From assembly GCA_905250885.1 (NCBI GenBank), contig CAJNOQ010001552.1:1-30466 (forward strand): 30,466 nt of DNA. The letters run 5' to 3'. The position numbers and the translations under genes are program-made. Below, one piece after another: positions 9,494-19,744 of the stretch. The DNA is from Didymodactylos carnosus (taxonomy: Eukaryota; Rotifera; Eurotatoria; Philodinida; Philodinidae). The notes under the pieces are model-generated. The model made no database searches, was not told the DNA's origin, and saw only the letters and a program-made list of their open reading frames with translations. Each line of letters begins with the position of its first letter. Positions within the stretch are counted from its first letter, which is position 1.

Positions 9494-9880
9494 AAGATTT
9501 CGTGGCACTCGCACCATCCAATATACCCCTGTGAGCTGCGGGACTGGTCACTCCTTTCGTGGCACCCGCATCATGCCATATGCCGCTGAGAAGTAGTAAG
9601 TGTCCGAGCGAGAGAGCACCCGCATGAAGAGAGAACGTCTTCTGAGGTTGTGTCGTGGACTGACGGATAGACAAGACAGCAAAGAGCTTGAGCATATGCT
9701 AAGAACTGACGACTAAATCATTGAAAGAAGGATGATTCACTTTAATTCTCCAAAGAGATTGGCATTCTGTGGAGGACTACTTCAATTTGCGATACAGCGG
9801 CCGGAAGAGAGAATGAAGAGGAGGTCGACCGATAATGACCGAAACGAGTCACGAATAGGACATTGTAAAAACGCTGAATC
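9494..9880 (+). repeat. Repeat family R1, copies D (partial) and E
   Basis: Same composite as copies B-C: ATCAAGATTTCGTGGCACTC, GGGACTGGTCACTCC, then a second start TTCGTGGCACCCGCATC. It continues with CCAAAGAGATTGGCATTCTG and AGAGAATGAAGAGGAGGTCGA. Confidence 0.8.
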
Positions 9881-10490
9881 CAGATTTCGTGGCACCCGCA
9901 CCATGCCATATGCCTATTGAGGTAGTGAGTGTCATAGTGAAAGAGCACCAGCATAGAGAGAGAAAGAACGCCTTCTGAAGTTGTGTTTTGGACAGCAGCA
10001 GGCATAGTGAGGCGGAATCAGAGAATGAAGGAATTCGAGGGAGGCCGAAGGCCGACCACAGGGCGCAGTGGAACTGAGGGTGAGATGAACAGACATATCA
10101 GCCTCGAGTCTGAGCAAATGCTGAGAATTCAGTGCTTAGTCTGATCAGTTGGCAAGAAAAAAATGATTTTTCTGTTCAAATCGACTATTATTCAAGGATG
10201 TTGCCCTTTTGCGGAGGAATTCGCCAATTTCGAACGACGAAGCAAGAACGACCATCCAAATCTCGAGCAGAGATATCTAGAGGCGTTGGTGAGTTGTGTG
10301 AGCTGGAGGGCGAAAGAACGAATCTTCCCAGATTAGGATAGGGCGGCTACCTGCAATCAAGATTGGTTGCTGACGGTGATCTTGTAGTGAAATGCAATTG
10401 CTGTCTGCTGTGTGGTGCCTCGCATGGTGTAAGTCAGTGATAGTTTTGCAGTGATCAGATTTGCTGTGTCATCCTCGATCGATTGAAAAA
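9881..10490 (+). repeat. Repeat family R1, copy F and its downstream extension
   Basis: Begins ATCCAGATTTCGTGGCACCC and runs without a break into the single-copy part of the left inverted arm. The order of landmarks (GAGGCCGAAGGCCGACC, GCGGAGGAATTCGCC, GAGCTGGAGGGCGAAAGAACG) matches the right arm read backwards at 14.3-14.45 kb. Confidence 0.8.
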
Positions 10491-11178
10491 CAATGAAATT
10501 CCTGTCATTGAATGTCAATGCATTCTTTTACGCCTATCCATTCAAAAGAATGTCGAGAATAACTTGTTTGTCGTTTTTCGGGATTGCATCGCATCACGTA
10601 CACATGGATAGTTATGATCAGAATACTCCCATTAGAGACCGGCATTACCACCGTTGGTGCTCAGAGAGAGATAGGTTTCAAAAGGTTAGTTCTCATTCAC
10701 ACATTTCATTCAGCATGTTCTGCCATAGGACAAGTAAGTTACTTCTCTTTCATCAGCTGAGCCTTATCAGTATCTGGATTATAGCATAACAACGAATACT
10801 TAGTCCAGTCAATCCTATCCATCACTACCAAAACGAGAATATTTTCGTAAAACGTCAATTAAAATTAGTTGCTGCGATGCATCTGCACTTACGGCTTCAT
10901 CTTTCTTCAGTTCTCGGATTCCTCGCTCCACCCGAAGGTTCTTCTGATAATTAAGATGAAATCATGATCGTGAGATTATTCTATGACTCACCCTCTGATC
11001 TCCCTAATGCGACTAGATGTTGTCATCATACGAGACAGTGTGTGACAGTGATAACTGGATCTTGTGATTTATTTAGTTTTGAATTACTCAGAATCTTTGC
11101 CATCTGATGAGCTTCGTTGCTGAAGTGCAATCCATACATTATGGTTGCTGTTCTCACCCACACCCACACCCTCACCCC
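10491..11178 (+). repeat. Left inverted arm, inner part, ending in a C-rich tract
   Basis: Reverse-complement match to 13527-14190, for example ACGCCTATCCATTCAAAAGA against the right arm. Landmarks include GTTCTGCCATAGGACAAGTRAGT, CGAGAATATTTTCGTAAAA, CAGTTCTCGGATTCCT and AGTGTGTGACAGTGATAACT. The arm ends exactly in the tract CTCACCCACACCCACACCCT. Several short frames stay open in both arms but most differences between the arms change amino acids, so coding is not supported. Confidence 0.8.
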
Positions 11179-11181
11179 TCC
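11153..11181. repeat. Telomere-like C-rich tract (CCCACA)n
   Basis: Contains ACCCACACCCACACCC, about 2.7 units of the complement of the bdelloid telomere repeat TGTGGG, then CTCACCCCTCC. It sits at the 3' end of the left arm copy, the place where telomere-attached retroelements would carry reverse-complement telomere repeats. Confidence 0.65.
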
Positions 11182-11745
11182 TGTGGAAAGGCGGTGTCTT
11201 CGTCAACGTTGAAAAAGATGTCAGAACGAAAAAGGGAATTGAAGAGTCGTGCCGGCGATTAGACGTCTAGATACGTCAGCAAAAAATACAATTCATCATC
11301 ATCATTGTTAGTTGCAGAACTCTCTTTCAAGTCACATTGAAATATCTCCGTAATCCGATGGGTGAAGGTAGTAAAGATTTTTCTCCTTTGAGCATGTGTT
11401 TTATTATCGCTCTTGTTTTTTTTGCTCAGAAATATCTAAAAAACGTGCTGTTAGTGTAGCACCCAAACGGCACATTGCCGTGATCAACTAATGTTGATTC
11501 AGCGTAGCTTTCATTGACTACTGACTATGCTGATTTTTATTGCGAACGAGAAAAAAACCCACTGCTAAGAGTCAACACGGTGCACCATTCGTCGACTGCT
11601 GCATGGACTTTTTTCCCCACACATGCAAGCATTTCCATAAGAGTCCTTGAGCAAACCCATCTTTTTTTCTTTCGACGAAAGAAAAATTAGGGGAGAGTAC
11701 GCAGAGCAAACAATTATTGTAGGCTCTCTACAGGTGATTTGAAAT
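11182..11745. other. Spacer between inverted arms, no gene supported
   Basis: No domain-bearing open frame and no match to the arms was seen. Confidence 0.4.
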
Positions 11746-11788
11746 AGGGTGTAGGTGTGGGTTTGGGTTTGGGTGGATGTGAGGGTAA
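11746..11788. repeat. Telomere-like G-rich tract
   Basis: GGGTGTAGGTGTGGGTTTGG followed by GTTTGGGTGGATGTGAGGGT, with G on the plus strand and therefore opposite in orientation to the tract at 11153-11181. Units alternate TGTGGG-like and TTTGGG. Confidence 0.65.
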
Positions 11789-13523
11789 GCGGTTGAGATA
11801 TGAAATGATTCGAAGGTCATGAACCTATTTCTACTACGAGAGCCATTTGCAGGTGACGCGAGGAAGATTTGCATGCGATCTGAAAAGGACTCCGTCAAAC
11901 TGCTCAAAAACCGGATATGAGTACCCCGAAACTTGACGCAGTATACACCATCGATCTGAGTAAGATTAAGGGCAGAAAGCATCATTTCATTGATGTTGGA
12001 AATGAAATCTGTTTTTATTCGAGTTTTGCCATTGGATGTTGTGCTTGTCAATCTGATCCTGGTGAGAACATCGATGATGCAACTAGAAAATCAACAAAAT
12101 TCCTTGTGGCAATGAACAGCTTTTCTTCTTCTCATAAAGGTTGTGGCGGGTACTGAATAGCTCTCACCTGTGGGGCCTCAACGATTGATTTCGTTCTCGG
12201 AAAGGTCGAGAAAAGGATGAAATGCTTTATTCTTGTCAATGAACTACGGTGTTCCTTTTTACTGTTGAAAAATAATAAACTGAATGAATTGTGAATTGCA
12301 AATTTCAAGCGAAACATGAAGTTGACGGAAGGGGTCTTTCTTCGCAGTGTTCGAATAAATTCATGCAGGTCTGCTCTATAACGTTCCGCATAAAAAGAGA
12401 ATGTCTCATTTTCGGACAGAAACGCACCATTGTAATCTTCCGAAGATAGATGAAGAGATCACAATGCGTTATGGAGCTGATTGAAGATAATACGAAGAAT
12501 CAAGGGATCTTCACATCATTGAAGAAAGTGTCCTCTAATCGAAATTCTTCTCTCTCATCAACAACATCAATGAACAGAGGGTGAGGGCGTCAATATCAAT
12601 GGACCCCACACCTCAATGAGGGTGAGGCGATAGATACGAACCTCGATGCTGGATTCCCAAGAGTTCCACTGAGTTGGAGAATTCGGCCCCATCTCATGGA
12701 AAAACGATCTCGACAAAACGATGGACTTCTGAAGATCTGAGGATTTTATTCACAACGCTTCGAGATTGTGTTTCAGCTAGGTGAGAGAACTGATGAAACA
12801 GGGATCTTCGATCCAGCAAGCCCTTGGACCATAGTTGAATGTATTGCAAAACCAGGTCGTATCGGTAGTGCTGTTTCTCGTTCGCACGTGTTCAATGGAA
12901 CCAACCGTTGCTCATGTCTATTTGAAAAGATGTTCGGACTTGGTGATTCAATGAAGAGTCAATCAATGACAAGATAGAGACTAGAGTTCGCTATTTGTAA
13001 CTCAGATTGAGAAGGATCTCTCTTATTTCGCATGATATTCACAGTACACTGTTTGGATCCTCACTGTACGCCCCGGATCCATGCTTACTTCTGGGATTTT
13101 CAAGATTGGTTTTGTGCTCTCTGGGATTTCGAATCCTAAGAATCCACTATTTTCCCCTTGCATTCTATGCTGCTACTGCTATAAGTCGTTTTCTGGGGAA
13201 ACGACTTTTTGTTTATTTGTGAAATAGATGTTTGCTATCACAATCCTTCATCAAAGACGAAAGAGAGATCGATTTTTCCCGCAAATGTCTTGGATGGACG
13301 ATGAACAATGCTGATTCGGCAGCTGTGGTCGTCTATCTATTCTCGTACATTTTGTACACGTTGCATACAAAACTAGTTTTAATCATATTACCCTTCCCTG
13401 GTCAAAAGAATCATTTTCTTACAGAACATGCATAAACTCTGTCCACAAAAGACGGATAAACGATTAGTGTAACTGATCATCGGATATCTCGAGATGTGGC
13501 CGAATTTTCAAGGACAGTGGTAA
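11789..13523. other. Spacer between inverted arms, hypothetical ORFs only
   Basis: A plus-strand frame 11917-12156 (79 codons, ATG after an in-frame stop, MSTPKLDAVYTIDLSKIKGR ... CCACQSDPG) has ordinary codon use but no recognisable family; a 78-bp GT-AG intron inside it would keep frame. Other short frames at 12768-12977 and 13007-13435 show no domain. More GAGGGTGAGG motifs lie near 12578 and 12622. A 9-bp stem hairpin lies at 13183-13207. Confidence 0.3.
13183..13207. repeat. Perfect 9-bp stem hairpin followed by T-run
   Basis: AAGTCGTTT and AAACGACTT flank the loop TCTGGGG, directly followed by TTTTTG. It could be an RNA 3'-end hairpin, but no RNA gene was recognised upstream. Confidence 0.6.
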
Positions 13524-14190
13524 AGGGTGAGTGAGGACGAGGGTGAGATCAGCAACCAATAACTATAAATTGCACTTTAGCTACGGAGATTATCAAATGA
13601 AAAAAATTCTCAATGATTCGAAACGAACTAAATAGCAAGATCCAGTTATCACTGTCACACACTGTCTCGTATGATGACAACACTCAATCGCAGCGGTGAG
13701 ATCAGAGGGTGAGTCATAGAATCATCCCACGATCATGAGTTCATCTCAATTACCAGAAGAACCTTCAGATGGAACTAGGAATCCGAGAACTGAAGGAACA
13801 TGAAGCCCAAAGCACGGATGCATCGCAGGAACTAGTTCTGCTTGTATTTTTACGAAAATATTCTCGTTTCGATAGTGATGGCTGGTATTGACTGGACTAC
13901 ACACACACTCGTGGTTATGATATGACCCAGATACTGATAAGGATAAGCTGATGAAAGAGAAGTGACTCACTTGTCCTATGGCAGAACATGATGAATGAAA
14001 TGTGTGAATCGGAGCTCTTCGGGGACTGCTGATCTCTAGTGGTAATATTCTGTTCATAACTAGCTATGTGTACGTGATGCGATGCCATCCCGAAGAACGA
14101 CGAACAAGTTATTCTCGACATTCTTCTGAACGGATAGGCGTAAAAGAATGTGTTGACATTCAATGAGAAGCATTCCATAGTTTTTCGATC
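13524..14190 (-). repeat. Right inverted arm, inner part, ending in a C-rich tract
   Basis: Reverse complement of 10491-11178. Read on the minus strand it ends in CTCACCCTCGTCCTCACTCA, the counterpart of the left tract, after the shared GTGCAAT...GGTTGCTG. Divergence between the arms is substantial, with small insertions, so the duplication is old or the copies inserted independently. Confidence 0.8.
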
Positions 14191-14760
14191 GATCGAGGAT
14201 GACACGGACAAGCCAATCACTCAACAACTGTCGCTGGCTTGAACCATGCGAGCCGTCATACGACAGACAACAACTGCATTCCACCACAAGATCGCCGTCA
14301 GCAACGAATCTTGATCGCACGTAGCTGTCCTATCCTGATCTTGCAAGATGCGTTCTCTCTCCCTCCAGCTCACACAACCCACCAATACATCTAAATATGT
14401 CTGCTCGAAATTTGGATGATCGTTATTGCTTCGTCGTTCAAAATGGACGAATCCCTCCACAAAAGAGAAATCTCTTTGAAGAATTGTCAAGTGGAACAGA
14501 ATAATCATTCTTTCCCTGCCAGCTGACCTGATTCAGGGCTCAGTTCTCCGCATTTGTTCAGAATCGAGGCTGATTTGTCTGTTCATCTCTTACTCAGTTG
14601 TACAGTTCTACGACGGCCACCTCGACTTCCTTTATTCTCTCACTCCACCTCACGATGCCTGGCGTATCTCTCTCCTAATGCTGGTGCTCTCTCACTCTGA
14701 CACTCACAACCTCGATGGGTATATGGGGTGGTGCGGGTGCCACGAGATCTTGATTGCACT
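14191..14760 (-). repeat. Repeat family R1, copy G
   Basis: Minus-strand copy. It ends (as its start) at GGTGCGGGTGCCACGAGATC and contains TTGCCGGC-less but otherwise ordered landmarks, including GGAGGGAGAGAGAACGCATC and the AACGACGAAGCAATAACGA block. One frame (14221-14508) stays open for 95 codons, FEQTYLDVLVGCVSWRERER, with no known family. Confidence 0.75.
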
Positions 14761-14999
14761 CACCTAGTTGAGCGAAGTCTTTTGCCCTGATCAAAAAATG
14801 TCTCAAGGCAATCGAAGTTTTCTATCTAGATGATAAGAGAAACGCTCCAAGATGACTGTCAAACACGAATTGAAGACACAAAAAAATAGATCCTGATGCG
14901 TGAATGAGTATGGTGCCACGATATGTTGATCCCTTGTTATACAACTGTCGTCTTCTTGTCGATTCTCTCTAATTTCTCATCTACTACATTTGAAATTTC
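14761..14999 (-). repeat. Inter-copy segment, inverted match to 9311-9493
   Basis: Contains GAAGTCTTTTGCCCTGATCA and TTCTATCTAGATGATAAGAG, which are reverse complements of blocks at 9400-9475. Confidence 0.65.
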
Positions 15000-15300
15000 T
15001 CTGTTCCTCTGTGCGAAGGTTGACTTTGGTTGTTCTTGATTCGTCGTTCAAAATTGAAGAATTCCTCCACAAAATAGCACAACATCCGTGAAGAATTGAA
15101 GCGTTAGACGGAATAATCATCCTTTCCTTGCCAATTAACCTGATTGAGCGCTTAGTTCTCATTATTCACTCTGAATCTTGGATATTTTGCCTGATCATCT
15201 CTGCCTTGGTTCCACTACGCCCTTTGGTCGGCCGTCGGCCTCCTTCGAAAATTCCTCCATTCTCTCATTCCGCCTCACTATGCCTGCTGCATTATGCTTT
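15000..15300 (-). repeat. Repeat family R1, copy H
   Basis: Minus-strand copy closest to copy A. Shared blocks include GGCCGACGGCCGACCAAAGG-type sequence, the GATGATCAGGCAAAATATCC block and TTTTGTGGAGGAATTCTTCA. It ends near GCATAATGCAGCAGGCATAG, so it lacks the family start. Confidence 0.75.
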
Positions 15301-15576
15301 TTCGGCTGAAATCGGACGATAGTTCCTTCAGACACCATGTTTCGGTCTTTAACTCGGGATCTCGAATTTCTTCGCTACAGGCACCTCGTTTTTTTCTATG
15401 AAAGCTATTTCTCTATGACCTTTCATTGTTTTTCACCTCGTGGAAGTACGCACGAAAAAAGATGTTCCAGAAAAGTGCTTGAATCCCTATGCATCCGTCC
15501 AATTTCTTGTTTTAAAACAACACTTTGAAAAACTTCTTAGCTAGAATGTAAAAAGAGCACTCAAGTTCTTTCTTCT
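15301..15576. other. Intergenic, 3' flank of the C39-like gene
   Basis: No gene seen. The stretch lies between R1 copy H and the stop codon of the peptidase-like gene. Confidence 0.5.
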
Positions 15577-18500
15577 TCACGTTGTGAGAGGCTTGGCCAC
15601 ACACCGATAATAAGTCGATCCATTCGAGTTAATTGCCGTTGGATCATCATAAGCATATTTATTTTCGTTGGCAGTGAATTCATGTTTTGATGAATAGTTG
15701 GAGGAAAGAAACGTCGCCACATCGCCTCTGATAGGCACATCAACGTACGACGAGTAGTGGAGAAGAATGTATCCTGTCCCGACCGTCAATTCTTGCACAG
15801 TCACTCGCCCAAACATTTCACGAGCTTCCATACCATTACCGATACACGGCTCGTCCCATTCGGCCACAGTTAGTCGTACGGGAAGACAGACCCTGTCTTC
15901 GTCGAGAATTCCGGTGATCGCGATTCCCCAGCATACCTTTGAATGATTAAGTGAAAATAACCGCGTAGCCCTGCTTAGTGTGTCACACTTAGACTGAAGT
16001 CTTCACTTCCCGTGAGAACAAAAATAATTTGTGCGAATGTCACACAATGCGAAGCACACGGTCGTTTTGGAATTAAAAAATGATGATAAAGTCTGTTGGT
16101 CCATACAGAACTTGTTACTTACCAGCCTGGGACATCATAGTTTTTTCTACTATTTAGTCTGCACGGATTTTCTGGACGGCAGAAATCTCCCTCCAGCTCG
16201 AAATAGTGTGTTTTCATCTTGAAACGCTGTCGACAATTAATTTTTCTTGATGAGCAAATAATGCAGCGGCTTTCTCGAAGCGCCGAATGGATACCTGACC
16301 ACTGGCTTAACAAAGTATTTCTATCAGAGGCGATAATTAAATATCAAATGCTCTGTAAAAGGATCATGTCTTATTCAGGTCCATTTCACATTAGTAAATA
16401 GACAACTGGGGAGCTATCACTCCTGCCGATTCGAAAAATTTCACAACTCCTTGCCAGAGAAACTAGACTTACAAACTTGGGAGCTTTTCTAAATTTTGAC
16501 GTTGAGTGTCTCGAGAGTATTTCCATCACTCGTTCTGTTTATTTCCGAAAACCCTTACGCTGACGTACCACACTGAAACACGTTCGAGAAGATGCACGCT
16601 CTTGTGCAAGATGAGGTTCGTTAATCATGAAAGAATGTGTGCGGTGAAGGGCAGTCCATGGGGGAACCAGTGCCAGAGTTGTTTTTGACCTTAAAGCCCC
16701 TCCTAGGCTTTTCTGAAAATTTATGAAAATATGTTTTGTTGGACAGTCTGTGTACCATAACCTCCAACAAAGTACCCTTGGATTTCAAGAAACAAGCTTT
16801 GAGATAGCAAGAATCCCTGAATATTTTCCAAAACACACGTATGCGTTGCAGCCAAAACTCCACCGAAAATACGGTCCAGAGATCAGTTATGAGGGAAATC
16901 GTAGAGACAAAAAAGATGCAGACTCGCGTTTCACTCATGTTATTGTGCCCCGATTTCGACTTCAACGAAGCGTTTTAAAAATATACCTAGATTACAAAGC
17001 TTGATGAGAGCTTTTTCCAAACGTCGAAATTGAAACTCGTGGAATAGAAATTTTAAAAGCAGGGCAGGACTCTGAAAGGCACTCTTACTACTCGCAAAGA
17101 GAATATATATGGCACAAGATCTGAACTTGGAGTAATCTACGCCCTCTCCTGTTCTCCCTTCTTTATCCATTAACCATCGAACCTATGGTGAGTCACTCAC
17201 CACTGCCCGAGCCTATCTTAATTCCGAGTACAGTTTCCATTGCTGACGGCTGGCCTCGGAAACTGAATTCTCTGTCAATAGTTTTAGTTGAAATGTTCAT
17301 CCTTCGGTTTCACCAAATAGAGCGCACATGATTATACTACAAATGGTACTTTTAAGCTTTTGAACACTGTTTCAATAATTAGAAGAAACGAAAATGAATT
17401 TGAATACAAGTGCTTTGAAAGTTGTTGACGTTGTATGCTTTATTTTTACTTCTATCTCTATGATACACTCTTTGTGTATGGTTTTGTAGACAATTGAACG
17501 TTGAATCTTTCGGAAAATAATTCAGTCAGAAAGGACAAAAATGGAAAGAGATATTGGCGAACTACTGAGAGGTCTATTTTTATGATGTACTCGATATGGT
17601 AATCGTGTATTATGGGAGAGAACGAAAGAACGTCACTTGCAGAAGGAGGAAAGAACATTAGATGTCAAAAAGCACCTGTTTCTGATCAATGAAGATGAAC
17701 AAGACGGTTCTAACATGATCTTTACCCATGGCAGCAAAATGTGACGTGAATCTGGCTTTCAGATGTTTCAATTTGCTGCAAGACTTGGACTTTGCGGCAA
17801 AATTTGGTGCTGGACGTCCCCCGTTTCTCCTCAACAGTAAAACTGTCTAATGTCTCGAGGCCAATGACACTTTCAATTCTTCCAGATTGTAACTAGATTA
17901 TCAATAAAATTAAAGAACGTTTGGAACATGGTTTTTCCTTGTAAAATCTTGATCTCAAGCTCCTAGCTCAACACGGAGAGATGTTAAATACGACTGTTTT
18001 ACCATATTTTTGTAGGAGGAATTCTTTGAGACTATTGTTATCTGATACTGTACAATGAAAACCGGTGAAGATATTCCCATGAAAAATTGAGACACTGAAC
18101 CGAAAACGCCGTTAAATTGAAAGCGAAACGTGTACTTACATCGAGAGGAATACAGCCCCAGCAGCAGCAAAAAGGCATTGCTCCTGGATCATTACCCAGT
18201 TCGCTTACGAGTTGCTTGATGATTCCCTGACCGAAGAGACTGTAATAGTGAACGGTATCCCGTTCATCATAAGCGTGCTCGTTCGAATAATCAATGCCTA
18301 CTATCGGCATGATATGACCAGCAAAGAACTCATCAACTTTCGTGCGAAACATGACAGGAAACTCTTGGAGTAAACATTGTTTTATCCACAAGCAATAGGC
18401 AGAGAATTGAGGTCGAGGTGCATTCTCGTAATCCCATGCATCGTAGGAAAACTTGAGTGTCGTGAGTGTGGCTAGTGGATCGCCTCCGCCTCCTCCGCCT

Positions 18501-18805
18501 TGTGGTCGTCGTCGTTGGTCATCTTCGAAAGTCACATGGTGAATTAAGTATTCACCGTGGTTCACATCTCGAACGAGTTGTTGTGATATCCAAGCGCCAT
18601 TGTAAAGACCTAGTCCATCAAGAACGTATGAATGACGTGAAAAGACGTAGAGAACTTACCGAACGCTTGCACAGTAGTCTCGCCGCAGTATCCGTCTAGA
18701 GGAACATAAGCGAAAGGGAATGGAGAGGTGACAAGAGACCGGCAACTCACGGCCATGAGACCACTGTCTACGAGGTGGAATATCCAACCGAACAGACGAT
18801 GTCAT
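15577..18805 (-). CDS. C39-like (GYCGET-type) papain-fold cysteine peptidase homologue
   Basis: Four exons assemble in phase to 306 residues: 18751-18805, 18660-18695, 18140-18609 and 15577-15936. Introns are 55, 50 and 2,203 bp, all GT-AG. The protein starts MTSSVRLDIPPRRQWSHGHG and carries the family signature GYCGETTVQAFGLYNGAWIS with probable nucleophile Cys22. His129 in AGHIMPIVGIDY is the likely second catalytic residue, with Asp137 nearby. The C-terminal part continues CIPLDVCWGIAITGILDEDR, VPIRGDVATFL and a final GSTYYRCVAKPL, a pattern I recall from uncharacterised C39-like proteins of bdelloids, algae and fungi. The substrate is unknown. A Gly run (PQGGGGGGD) sits at residues 66-74. 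The start lacks a signal peptide, though an upstream exon is possible. A shorter splice to a stop near 18040 is conceivable but would remove the C-terminal domain. Confidence 0.85.
15937..18139 (-). other. 2.2-kb third intron of the C39-like gene
   Basis: Donor GTAAGT at 18139 and acceptor ATTCAAAG at 15937-15944 join exons in phase 0 exactly where the family sequence continues. All other introns in the window are 45-143 bp. The intron holds several open frames of 60-114 codons on both strands, none with a recognisable domain, and no terminal repeats were found at its edges. Inserted DNA is the likely cause. Confidence 0.7.
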
Positions 18806-19545
18806 TATGTTAAGTTACTTCTCGACGTCTCGACTTACGTTTAAAAAGAAACAGGAATGATGCGAGCAGAATTAGTCATATAATTCTTATCAACAAAAGG
18901 AAGGAGAACATACTTTGTGACAAAGGTATGACGGTAATTTCATGGGGAAGCTGCCACGTATACAGTAATAATCTTCGACTTTCTTCAAGCTGGGGTGAGA
19001 GTGGGTGAATTTACGAGGAAATTTCAAGCTACTTACGACGATCGTTTCAAATGAGATTGAATCCATTCGTCGTCAGGTTAATTCGGAATCATCCAATCTG
19101 CATCGAATCTTTCCGATCTCAAATTCAAAGGAAAGTTACAAGAGTCAAAATTATGTGTTTCTGTGGTGATTGAAAATCGTGAAAACACAAATGCTCGTTT
19201 GCGATCATACAGTACACATTTGGGTCCTTGTGGGCGTTAGTAGGTCAACATTAACAGCGATCAATTTTGATTCTGTCGAGAAGCGTACATTTGTTAAGGA
19301 GTGATAGCGGAGACTTCGATGCAAGGTGGAAACAGCGGACTCCGGGACTCATGGGACTTTCGACGTCCGTTCATTTCCCAAAAAGAGAATGTCAGCGCTC
19401 TGTTTTTTTCCCTCGACTGAAAGGAGGGTCTTACGAAATAAAAATGAGTTTGTTTGTCTGTCTCTCTGTTTGTCTGTAACCGGGTCAAGAGAACATTCTC
19501 GGTAAGCAAACAAAATGTGAGAATTTTGGATGCTCTGAAGGATAA
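18806..19545. other. Intergenic, no gene supported
   Basis: 5' flank of the C39-like gene, then a TGTTTGTCTGTCTCTCTGTT simple-sequence stretch near 19450. No domain-bearing frame was found. Confidence 0.45.
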
Positions 19546-19744
19546 CTCGACGTGGGGAACACCGATCCAGGGTCTAAACACCTCGAAAATCCATTGGTCA
19601 ACCGGGAGCCAATGGAAATCAAGCACGCCGAAAACAAGTTTTTTTAAGAAATCTCGATGCGGGAAACACGAATCCGGGGTCCAAACACCTCGAAAATCCG
19701 TTGGTCGATCAGAAGCAAGCGTAAACCGAGTTCGCGGGAAATGA
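19546..19744. repeat. Two tandem copies of a ~107-bp unit
   Basis: Copies begin at about 19546 and 19653 and share CTCGANGNGGGAAACAC, then CCAAACACCTCGAAAATCC, TTGGTC and an ACCGAG/GCACGC tail. Open frames run through both strands but follow the repeat, not a known protein. This is probably part of a decayed mobile element. Confidence 0.75.

Noticed and set aside
8469-10117. Minus-strand hydrophobic Ser/Leu-rich frames in the R1 copies as membrane proteins
   Set aside because: They are complements of purine-rich GAGAGA repeat sequence and break at different places in each copy.
16621-17004. Opposing 93-114 codon frames inside the long intron as nested genes
   Set aside because: No domain, signal or splice support; the two frames overlap on opposite strands and neither stands out.
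19440-19480. TGTTTGTCTGTCTCTCTGTT stretch as a signal-peptide coding exon (MSLFVCLSVCL)
   Set aside because: It is a simple-sequence repeat; no downstream frame or splice supports a gene.
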